This document shows, piece after piece, positions 9,950 to 19,150 of a stretch of 64,000 nucleotides of DNA. Each line of letters begins with the position of its first letter. Position 1 is the first letter of the stretch. Origin of the DNA: Tremella fuciformis (taxonomy: Eukaryota > Basidiomycota > Tremellomycetes > Tremellales > Tremellaceae); assembly GCA_032768795.1 (NCBI GenBank), contig CP136490.1, positions 5,828,001 through 5,892,000 on the forward strand, in the 5' to 3' direction. The notes under the pieces are model-generated. The model made no database searches and was not told the origin of the DNA. It saw only the letters and a program-made list of their open reading frames with translations. A program made the translations under genes and the position numbers.

Positions 9950-11659
9950 TCATGCAGACTGCTTGACATACTCGTCATACCATTGCTCGGACGGCACCTC
10001 GCGCTCCGGATCCGCGCCTCCCGCCCCTTCATGATGCAGCCTGAACCCCCAGTAATTGTCCGCGGCGAGCTTGTCGCATATTCTGCGATACGGACCAAAG
10101 CCGCCGGTGTAGATGGGGAACGGTCGGACCTTGCCTGTGATGCTCGAGCCGTCGTACCACGAGCGGGGCGCCTGAGGGTACATGGTCTTGTGCGAGATCT
10201 TGTGGACGTGGCTGATCCACTCCTTTGCCGCCTCGTCCTGCGCCTCGATCTCGTCGATCTGGTGGTCGCGCATGAACTCGATGCAATCGCGGATCCACTC
10301 GACATGTTGCTCGAGCGTGGGCGGGACGTTGGAAATGAGGCCGGGGCCGCCGGGACCGGCGCAGGTGAGAAGGTTGGGAAAGCCAGGTGTGGCGAGTCCG
10401 AGGAAAGAGTAGGGCCCATCTGCCCATACGTTCTTGAGCTGTCTGCCCTCGCGGCCCTTGACGGCGACTTTGAGCATCGGGCCGGTGACCGCCTCGAACC
10501 CGGTGGCAAAGACGACAATGTCAAACTCGTACTCCTTGTCGCCGGCGATCAGACCCTTCTTGGTCATTCGGCTGATGGGCGACGTGAGGAGCGAGACGAG
10601 CTTGACGTTGGGCTGGTTGTAGATCTCGTAGTAATTCGTCATGAGCGGGATGCGCTTGGCGCCGAGGGGGTAGCTGCCGGGTTTGAGCAGCGCGGCGGTC
10701 TCGGGATCCTTGACAGTCGCATCGATCTTGGCGCGGATAAAGTCGGCGGCGATCTTGTTCGAGACGGGATCGCTGCTGATATCATCGTAGATGCCGAACA
10801 TGAACCTGAAACCGCCGAGGTTCCACAGCTTCTCCAGGTCGCGCTGCGCCTGCTCCGGGTCGGCGTCCTTGAGCTTCTTGCTCCCCGAGTCGAAGGGCAG
10901 GCCGCCGCCCGAGTACCGGGTGATCTCGGTGTACTGCTTGTACGACTGCTTCCACAGTTTCTGGTAGTGCGGGTCGAGGGGGATGTTGCGCAGGGGGATG
11001 GTGTAGGTGGGCGTGCGTTGGAAGACGGTAAGGTGTCCGGCGACTTTGGCGATCTCCTGGGCGACTTGGATCCCAGACGAGCCCGTGCCGATGACCGCGA
11101 CGCGCTTGCCGGCGAGGTCGACGGGCTCTTTCGGCCACCGACCGGTGTGCAGCCATTGCCCCTCGTACTCGTCGATACCCGGGACTTCCGGACGGTTTGG
11201 CACGGACAGGTTGCCGACGGCCGAGACGAAGAAGCGGGAGGTGACCGACTCGCCTTTGTCGGTCGTGAGCGTCCATTTGCGGCCCCTCTCGTCGTACGTG
11301 GCCGTGGTGACGGCCGTGTTGAACGAAAAGTACTTGCGCAGGTGAAATCGGTCCGCGACGTGGTTGAGGTACCGCAGCACCTCTGGGCCCGCGGGATACC
11401 GGTCACTCCACTCCCACTCCTGCTTGAGGTCGTCGTCGAAGAGGTAGCAATACGTCAGGCTCTCCGAGTCGCACCGCGCGCCCGGGTAGCGGTTCCAGTA
11501 CCACGTCCCGCCAGGCCCTTCGGCCGCTTCAAAGGCGCGCACGTTGAAGCCGAGCTTGGTGAGCGAGTGGACGAGGTAGAGGCCAGAGAAGCCGGCACCG
11601 ACCACGACGACATCGTAGTCAGTGGCGCTGTGGCTCGCGCCGTTCAGAGTGATGGTCAT
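9950..11659 (-). CDS. Flavin-dependent Baeyer-Villiger-type monooxygenase
   Basis: 569 residues in one uninterrupted frame. It should insert oxygen next to a ketone carbonyl using FAD, NADPH and O2. Seen: FAD Rossmann motif VVVVGAGFSGLYLV (residue 17 on); GTWYWNRYPGARCD; the family fingerprint YEGQWLHTGRWP near residue 165; the NADPH Rossmann motif VAVIGTGSSGIQ near 188; a late FATGFEAVTG motif. Length fits cyclohexanone/cyclopentanone monooxygenase-like enzymes. It is the only multi-domain cellular gene here without an intron and is GC-rich, which hints at transfer from bacteria or a retrocopy (inference). It converges on the phosphatase gene, 48 bp apart. No peroxisomal or signal sequence is evident. 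Substrate unknown. Confidence 0.92.
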   Translation of the reverse strand: MTITLNGASHSATDYDVVVVGAGFSGLYLVHSLTKLGFNVRAFEAAEGPGGTWYWNRYPGARCDSESLTYCYLFDDDLKQEWEWSDRYPAGPEVLRYLNHVADRFHLRKYFSFNTAVTTATYDERGRKWTLTTDKGESVTSRFFVSAVGNLSVPNRPEVPGIDEYEGQWLHTGRWPKEPVDLAGKRVAVIGTGSSGIQVAQEIAKVAGHLTVFQRTPTYTIPLRNIPLDPHYQKLWKQSYKQYTEITRYSGGGLPFDSGSKKLKDADPEQAQRDLEKLWNLGGFRFMFGIYDDISSDPVSNKIAADFIRAKIDATVKDPETAALLKPGSYPLGAKRIPLMTNYYEIYNQPNVKLVSLLTSPISRMTKKGLIAGDKEYEFDIVVFATGFEAVTGPMLKVAVKGREGRQLKNVWADGPYSFLGLATPGFPNLLTCAGPGGPGLISNVPPTLEQHVEWIRDCIEFMRDHQIDEIEAQDEAAKEWISHVHKISHKTMYPQAPRSWYDGSSITGKVRPFPIYTGGFGPYRRICDKLAADNYWGFRLHHEGAGGADPEREVPSEQWYDEYVKQSA

Positions 11660-13855
11660 CCTGCGAGAAGTTGTTAGATACGCTTTCTTTGGTCAAGCAT
11701 CGTGTACAAGCTGTCGGCGGCGACGTCTATATTGCAGCGTCGCAACTGGACCAAATTATCAGAATTGGAGAGTGTATGCGTACCACCACCGGTAAGGTCG
11801 CACCGGTCGCTTGTCGCTTAGCACGCAAGTATTCTCGTCCCGAACTGATCATCTACTATTCCCCGTCTAATCGCCAGTCCAGAACATCTAGAACAGTTGG
11901 AAGAAGAGCGTGTAGATCACGGGTCCCCTCACGGATGTCCCGATCGAAGAGCCGTGGGCAAAGTGATACTTTCATGGAGTTCAGCCATAGGTTGATTCAA
12001 GCGTGCTGTCAGTCGACTGGTGTGCAGTCTTTGTATTCAGCCGAAGCATGCTACTGGGTGATGCCACGCTAGGTCAGTCTGATAAATTTCGAGAGGACCA
12101 GAATGCAATTGTAGGACGCCAGCATGGGCACGTCATCCTTCTGGTGTCAGATACAGCATGAGTCATTCTCTCATGCTCCGAAACACGCATTTCTGCCCAA
12201 ATTGACCACGCGAACGCTCAATTGTTCACAACCTTGACATATGCCGCCACGCGCAGCTCTCTCCAACAGCTGCATCGACCCTGTGGACTAGTGCCATGAC
12301 TCATGGGTCGCGATACCACGACGCCCGCAACACCGCCCCACTGGTTGTGAACCGAGACGGAAGGGTCGGCGAGACTGCCAAAGACGGACAATTGCAGATA
12401 AGCATGCCAGGACCGAGCCGGCGCACCTGTGCCGGGGTAACGTCAACTCGAGGCCGTCACCCCGGCATCATCACATGTCCTCTCCGGCGCGGCGCATCGC
12501 CAGAGGCGAGCGGATGTCAGGGAACCTCCCCGCATCGTGAAACAGCGCCTCGAGCCCGTTGGCCTCGTTTCATGTTGACAAAGACAATAGCGTCGCCGAG
12601 CAGACAAAAGGCGCAACGACGAGGTTCGGGATCGACGATGTTTAGCGGTCCTATTGTTCCAGCGATAGTTGGATCGACTGGACGTCTGTCGTTTCGATTA
12701 CGGATAGGTACTCTGTCGGAGTCGGGAACAAAGAAGGAACGCCTGGCCCCGTTTGCCGTTCCTTGGCGTTCCGTTCGGGGGTGGACTATTTCTCCGTTAG
12801 ACATGAGACGGGCGCGAGCCAGAAGCCTGTTCAGTCATTACTGTAGCTGTAGCTGAGGGTACTGCTTACGGACACGCTGCTGCGCGCAGCCAGGGCATCC
12901 GTCTTCTCCGTCCATCCTGGACGCCCCTCCGACGACGGCGTGAAGCCGCTTGAGCCCCACGCCCGGCGTTTGGGATGTCCCCCACAACCATTGTCGTCGT
13001 CTCTATCAGCGCGACGCTAGCTCGGGGTACCTGGCGCACCAGGACGGAGAAACCAAGACTTGAGTTTGTTCGTGCCGGTACGGGAGGCATTGTAGAACCC
13101 CAGACGGCGTCGTCTGCTCGTACACCAAAGTCCCTAGAAATGTCATGTCGTCCTCCGTGCCTCGCGTCCTCGCTGCATGTCCATGGTCCGTTCTTCGTCA
13201 TGGATCTCGGTCGGAGGTGCGTCCACCGACTCATGGGTGGTCGAGGACGGGGCGATGACCGAGAGGATGAGGACGGGGCGGCGTCACGTCGATTGTCACT
13301 CGCTGTCCGCAGCCCTGCTTGCTTCGCCGCGCTCGCGCACGGGGGCGGCGCTCGCAATCATTGCCCCTCGCTCGGTCCGCGGTCCAGCGGCACGGCTCGT
13401 CCCCCAGGCAGCTGAGACGCAGGCGAGTAGTCGATGCATGCACCTCGTCCAGAGCTGAGCGAGCGAGCCCATAAAGCCATGATGCCGACTGATGGTACCT
13501 AGCTCCTCTCGCTCACACTGTACGAAACGTTGGCCAGCTGAGCTTCCTATTGTTCTTGGCTGTCTCCCAGACGTGGATCGGTCTCTGTTCAGGGCTGAGA
13601 GGGACTAGTGACGAATTCCTGGGACTGGCCGAGCGACCGACCTGAGACCTTGCCGCCTCTGCGGGACGCCTGCATAGGGACCCAACCCTCGACTCCGACG
13701 TCGGTTTCACGGTGGAGGTGGGTGCCCAGAACTTTGGGCGGCGCTGTGCAAGTGGTAGGACGACGAGTTGGATTCGAGAATACCATTTCCAGAGCTGGTT
13801 CCGGCGACGACGAGCAGGAGACAGGAGATCAACGAGGTGACCGACGCTTGGACCA
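11660..13855. other. Gene-poor interval, no supported gene
   Basis: 2.2 kb between the monooxygenase start and the Helitron. Open frames of 146-186 codons exist (for example 12296-12856 plus, 12866-13357 minus), but their translations are Arg/Ser/Pro-rich, lack recognisable motifs and look like GC-driven chance frames. No tRNA cloverleaf or tandem repeat was seen. It may contain decayed sequence or an unrecognised fast-evolving gene. Confidence 0.45.
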
Positions 13856-13885
13856 CTAGGTAGATCGTGCAGGAAAGTGCGCGAT
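13856..13885 (-). repeat. Helitron A 3' terminal hairpin
   Basis: On the minus strand: ATCGCGCA, loop CTTTCC, TGCACGAT, then CTAC and terminal CTAG. Such a hairpin just before the CTRR end acts as the rolling-circle stop signal in Helitrons. Confidence 0.8.
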
Positions 13886-14538
13886 AGGGCGTAGCTCGTT
13901 ATTTCAATTCTTTTTTAGCTCTGAATTTCTAATCAGGTATTCAAGTTATTGGTTCTCAGGCAATTTGGAAAACCTAATGCAATTCCTTGTTCTTTGGTTC
14001 CGTTAGACATGGGGGGGTGGGACACCCCCCCAAGACCCCCCCTTGCGCCTAGCGGCGCAGCCATCGCAGCCCTTACGGGTCAAGCATCCGGCAAAGCCGG
14101 ATGTACTGTAGAACATTGATTAGTTGCAAGCTAAAGCACTTCATCAAGAGATGCGCAAGTGCTTGTTGGGCATGCTAGGCTGATCAGATGATCATAGGCA
14201 TGCCAAGCTGGTCACAGGGGCTATGTCACAGCTGCCACCTGGCAAGCCTATTGCAGTCTTGTCAGACTTGCGCTATTGTAACCATTTTGGTGCAATGATA
14301 GGGCAGGGTATGGCAGTAGCTATGTAGGCGATTGGTTCTGCTACAGAGATCATTCCATGCATCAGCCTCATGCATAGATCTTTATTCTCTGATGAAAGGC
14401 AATTTGGCAAGGACACAATGCATATTAGGATTGTGCTGATGAAATCAGAATGGCCGGAATTTTCTTATTTAATTCCCCCATTTACCGTTTTCGTTCCAGG
14501 GACACCCGCAGAAATTCGCCCCGTAAGAGCTACGCTGA
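13856..14538 (-). mobile_element. 683-bp non-autonomous Helitron, copy A
   Basis: Read on the minus strand it starts TCAGCGTAGC (14538) and ends CTAG (13859-13856) followed by host T, the Helitron 5'-TC...CTRR-3' rule. A stem-loop (arms 13864-13871 and 13878-13885, 8 bp with one mismatch, six-base loop) lies eight bases from the 3' end. No coding capacity. Length equals copy B at 59921-60603, and no difference was noticed on reading through, including the seven-base homopolymer runs. The base before TC is T, where most Helitrons have A. Confidence 0.85.
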
Positions 14539-14873
14539 AAAGTCGAAGGGTACCCTCAATCGGGTTGGTGCGATCAAGAGAAGATACAACGGGGGACGAG
14601 GGGACGTTGATTGATCTTCCATCGAACTCACACACGGTACACGGTACACATCAACACACTTGTTCTACATCATCACCCCCTTCATCCCCTCATCTCCCTT
14701 ACCCCACCCTTGCGCCTCGTGCTTCTCGCTTCTCCTTGCTTCTCTCCTGTCAAAAGCCTATTGTTCGACCTGACAACACGGTGGCACAAAAAGGTTGTCG
14801 CTGTCGCTTCGCCGCTCGACGTCCCCTCTCGCCATTGTTTTCGACGTCTTCGGGCAGTTGGGCACCGCTCACA
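14539..14873 (+). other. Promoter/5' leader of the HMG-box gene
   Basis: 335 bp left between the Helitron edge and the HMG gene's ATG. The second half is strongly pyrimidine-rich (CTCATCTCCC, CTTCTCCTTGC), typical of fungal transcription-start regions. The reading frame is open from inside the Helitron (14370) through this leader to the ATG. Confidence 0.5.
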
Positions 14874-17490
14874 ATGCCTTCGCGGGCCGTACCGATCGGC
14901 GGTGGTGGCAGCAGGCCGCGCAATCAGGCCTTGTTGCAGAGTCCACCTGACATCATCCCCGCCAGTCTCCCCACCAGCACCACCACACCACCATACACAC
15001 CTGGAGATGAGCTCCCCCGGCGCAAGTCGAGAGCCAGTCATGTGCCCCCATCGGGGCCCATGGCCTCGTCGGCGCCGCCCATGGTCATCATGCCGCCTCC
15101 GCTGCAATTCTACCCGGCACAACCTTACTCGTCGCCGTCAGACTCGACCTCGCCGGCCTACTCGCCGATGGGACACCGGCAGGATCAGTATTTCACGCCT
15201 CAGTCGTTCCCGATGAACCCGTACTTCCAGTCGCTCAGCGGCAGCACGACCCCCTGGCAGACGGTGACCGAAGACGAGGGGTTTGAGACAACCGAATACG
15301 ACTTTCCCGACATGACCGAAGACATGTCCACCATGGTCGACTTTGATGCCGGCGAGACCGCCTCGATGGCGTCTGCGTCCATGATGACCAAGACGAGCAC
15401 GGCCACTCTTACTCCTGGCAAGAAGCGAGCGTCTCATACGCCCCGCCCGCCGAACGCTTGGATCTTGTATCGGTCAGACAAGCTCAAAGCCATTGCGGCT
15501 GGCGAGAAGATCCCTGGTCTTGAGGCGATCATGGCGGAGATGGGTACAAGCAGCTCGGGCTCTGCGTCAGGAGCAGACAGCAGTGCTGAAGACGCCAAGA
15601 AGCCTGTTCCCGGGAAGAAAGGCGACATGCCTCCACCCGAAGTACCCAAGCGGGTCAAGGGAAAGAAAGGGGCAAAGGAGCCGACTGAAGGACTGCTGTC
15701 TCTCGGTCGCGGAAAGGGAGGTCGTGGCTTGCCCCAAGCAGATATCAGCAAGATGATCAGTATGCTGTGGAAGCGAGAGGCCCAGCAGACGAGGGGCGAG
15801 TATGAGCGCCGGGCAGAGATGAAAAAACTGGAGGTAAGTGAACCGGGTGGCCAAGACCGTGGCTCATGAGTAGCATCAAGAAAAGTTCCCCGGCTACAAA
15901 TTCCAGCCATTGCGTCGAGCAGACAAGATCAAGATGCGAGAGGACAGGGAGCGCGAACGAGAGGCTTTGAAGAGGGAGAAGGAGCTGGCTCGCTCGGGCA
16001 CCCGTCAGTCTTGACAGATGATCGAGGTGCAGACATCTGATCAGCAGGATCCAGACGAGCGAGGACCCGGACACGAGCATCACCCAGCTCGCCCTACTCC
16101 CTCAGCACGACGGAGCGTTACACGAACCTGCCCAGCCAGACGTTGACATACGATCCGCCTCCTCCGGAACCGGCGCCAACAGATCAGGTTTTTTGGGCTG
16201 GGGGTCCTGGGCGTAAGTCTCCGTCAGCCTCGTTGACTCGATCTGATGCAAAGACAATCTCCCGACGACGCAAGTCTCGGTATCCGACAGCCAGCTCGGG
16301 TCTTACCCCTTTCCGATGCCTCATGGGGCCTTACCTTCCTTGGACAATGAAGACACCCCTTCATTTCCCTTCGCTCTCGATCTGTCAGGGCCCACGCCCA
16401 TCGGGCAGCCCAGCGGATCCGACCTACAGTTTGCGACACTGCCAGAGGCCAACAATGCGCTCGACCGTGGCCAGATGCAGTTCCTCAGCGTACCGCAGGA
16501 TCCAAGTGGGCAGCAGGGCTTTGGTCAGGTCACAAGCCTGAAAGAGCTGCAGCAGACTTATGACATTGTACCGATGTATCTCGAGTTCCCGACAGAGGGT
16601 CTGCCGCCCTCTTCTTCGGAGCTCGACCAGGAAGGCGTTTCGCCTGGGCAATCGGCAGACCCCAACGCGCTGGCCGCGTTGTGGTGTATGATCGAGGAGG
16701 AGAACGACGAGTCGGGACCCTCGGGTTTGACACCAGACGATCGGGCAGGGCTCATGCCATGGAATGCGGAAGCCAGGCAAGCGGAGGGTCTATGGGCACA
16801 GCAGCCAGGTGAGTTGTCAGCTCCGGGCCCTCTCCACCAGGGTCTTCTCGAAGGTCATAACCCCGATGACTTGTGCGGTCTGATGGAGGGATCAACTCTG
16901 CTTCACCTGGCGGAGGTGCAGCGCCTCCCGCCATGGCTACTGCGACTCGAAAGTTAAAAACACAGTACTGACCAACAGGGATGCCCCCGCCATCGCGCTT
17001 CCCGACACTTGCTCCGCAGGCGTACTCGATGGCGGAGCCACCGGCAGAGTACCGCGCTGCATACGATCCGTCGGGCCACTACCTGACCATCCCATATCCC
17101 ATGCAGGGAGGCCCACCAGCTTCCTTCCAGGACGGGCCGTTCTTGCCGCATCAGCCTCTCTCGCCTGATCAGCCGTGGCCGCAGCAGAGTCTGAGGTCGT
17201 CATTTAGCAGCAACATCAGCGACGCCTCGACTCCCGCCGGCCTTCCAGTGTCGTATCGTGCCCCGTCAAATGCCCCGCCGCCGCGGTATGTCAGCGCGTC
17301 GCAGTACCCGCCGACCCCTGTGTCTACTGGCCAGCCGGACAGCGCCTTTGTCGAGGAATTGGCATGGGAGGAGCCGCCGCAGCCACCCGCTCACACTCAG
17401 CCGCCAGTCGAGCCGATGCCGCCGCAAGCCATGCCCCCACGCGGAGCCAGAAGGGGTAGGACAGTCGGGATGAAGTTTGACGGGAGGTGA
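14874..17490 (+). CDS. HMG-box (MATA type) transcription factor with insertion in the box
   Basis: DNA-binding regulator of the fungal MATA_HMG/Ste11/Mat2 kind. The first HMG helix (PRPPNAWILYRSDKLK) is encoded near 15445; the second half (ADISKMISMLWK, EYERRAEMKKLE, then HQEKFPGYKFQPLRR after the first intron) follows only after about 85 residues rich in Gly, Lys, Ser and Pro. Introns: about 15833-15872, about 16003-16048, a GTAAGT intron starting 16213, and one or two introns between 16811 and 16978. The rest is Pro/Gln/Ser-rich, as in transactivation regions; the C-terminus is RRGRTVGMKFDGR. Start chosen at 14874 after a pyrimidine-rich leader; an in-frame ATG exists inside the upstream Helitron. 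Target genes unknown; relatives control mating or filamentation. Confidence 0.85.
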
Positions 17491-17811
17491 AGTTGAATTC
17501 GATCGATCACGTTGTATATTTATGCCCCAGCTCGCGTTTCGGGGGCTCGGATGATGGGAATCTTTGTAACAATTCTTGTGACGACAATCTTGACGAGGAT
17601 GAAGAGGGGAGATGAATAGCATAAACGTAGTCTTTGCCGTATTGTCTGCATGCAATCTTGAAGCGGGAAGAGAAGAGAGAAGGGTTTACGGCAGCGGCAG
17701 CAACTAACCCTTTCTCTTTCTCATCCCCGTTCCTTTCACACCTCCGCGTCCAGGAAAAGACCGACAAGGGGTATTCACATCCACATTCGCCTATCACAAT
17801 GCATCATTGTC
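17491..17811. other. Intergenic, HMG gene 3' region and next promoter
   Basis: AT-richer start (TTGTATATTTATG) suited to a 3' end, then pyrimidine-rich sequence before the next ATG. No coding frame supported. Confidence 0.4.
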
Positions 17812-18994
17812 GTGGTTGATATGGATCTGACCAAGCAGTCGGCCGTGTTCAGGAATGAGATCGTGAGTAACCCTTACAGGCCCCTCCACTCCTCCACTTC
17901 CTCCCTCGCCGACATGGTTGCTTCCGGGCTCTCTCCGCGAGCTAGAGGCGATGGGAATCGATCTCTTCGGCAATCCCTTACTTGCCGACAGAGAGCCTCC
18001 GCTCCTGCGCTGCTCACAAGCAATCAGTGTGAGCGGAGGTCTCTAGCCCCTTTCGGCCCAGCCGACTGACCAGTGCCCAGCCCGATCCCCTCCTCCACCC
18101 ACCATGCAACTGCCCCTCGACCTGTGCTGCGCCCTCCCCATCCTCAGTGCCCCGCTCGAGAACAAAAGGAAAGAGCCCGAGCTGACCCCGAGCTAACGCC
18201 GTCTGGGGGCTGGCTTGCTGATGTACTCATCGTCCTCTCACGCAGGCTGCGAGTATGGGAGCCTTTCCTCGCCGCCCTGGTGTTCATGGCATCCTGGGTC
18301 ACCCTTCGGCTCTCCTCGAGACGGACGGCGTTTGTGCTTGCCCTGTTGTACGACTGGACGATTCCCATCCAGTGCGGACGCAACTCGCATCTACGATCTG
18401 ACGTCGCGCAACACTTACGCATCTACTGGCGGGTCTGGGCCCCAGTAACGCTGATCGAGCTCTTGGCTTTAGCAGTGCTGTCTGAGGGACCGGCACTGCG
18501 GCTGATCTGTGCCAAGACGACCCTGATGATTGTCTTGTGGCTCGCCCGGCTCGACGACCAATTTGTAAGTGGTCGCGCTCGATGAAACGCTCACCAACGT
18601 GAAGATTCTGGATACCATTTTCAAGCGTCGGATTTCCTCTGTCAAACAGAAGGAACCCAAAAGACGAGCCCATACTGGATCTCAGCCTACTGTGAAGTCC
18701 CAAACGACGCGTAGGATGAGCTTCTCAAGGGCGTCCAAGGGAGATGATGCTATTCGTCCCAATCATCTCTCAACTAGAAATGCTAGCGGGGGCCGTCGTG
18801 GATCAGAGAGACCTGAGAAGAAGGCTCAAATGTCTGATGAGCGAGACGATAGACTGCTGCATGCGCACGCTTCTCGGCTCCGCCCTTCAGAGGGACGAAG
18901 GGAGGGCGAATTCGCTACCCGAAGGTTCGTTGCCAATTACGTCCTCAACTCGCTCCTGATGAGAGACAGGATGGTACATAGTTATCAAGGCTAA
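17812..18994 (+). CDS. Small multi-pass membrane protein, TB2/DP1/HVA22-like, copy 1
   Basis: The clear coding core is 18243-18564 after an acceptor CTCTCACGCAG: LRVWEPFLAALVFMASWVTLRL, then WTIPIQCG, then IYWRVWAPVTLIELLALAVL, then LICAKTTLMIVLWLARLDDQF. This pattern of hydrophobic hairpins with a YW...E...K...WL signature resembles ER-shaping TB2/DP1/HVA22 (REEP/Yop1) proteins, but the match is weak. An intron at 18565-18604 leads to a basic tail (ILDTIFKRRISSV...) ending at 18994. The first exon is probably MVDMDLTKQSAVFRNEI at 17812 (ATG also at 17821); how the 380 bp in between is spliced is unresolved. A paralogue follows at once. Confidence 0.5.
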
Positions 18995-19150
18995 TATGAC
19001 TTGCGACACTGACTTGGGACACTAGTAAACACGCCACCAGAGCCAGACGTCTGATCAGACTGTCGTATCCTTTCTGCATGAGCCCCTCCTCCCCCCCTCT
19101 CCGGCTCCTCAAAGGATGCCACAGCCTATGAAGACACTCGGGAGAGCGAC

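Noticed and set aside
9941..11677. 578-codon open frame on the plus strand opposite the monooxygenase
   Set aside because: Mirror frame created by GC-biased third codon positions of the real gene; its translation is Val/Arg/Asp-rich and has no domain, while the minus strand has complete FAD/NADPH motifs.
12296..13415. Open frames of 146-186 codons on both strands of the gene-poor interval
   Set aside because: Composition (Arg/Ser/Pro) matches chance frames in GC-rich DNA; no motif, no neighbour-like intron pattern, and strands conflict.
14370..14873. Taking the Helitron ATG as the true start of the HMG-box gene
   Set aside because: The element is mobile and recent, and a good leader and ATG follow at 14874; kept as a finding, not as the annotated start.
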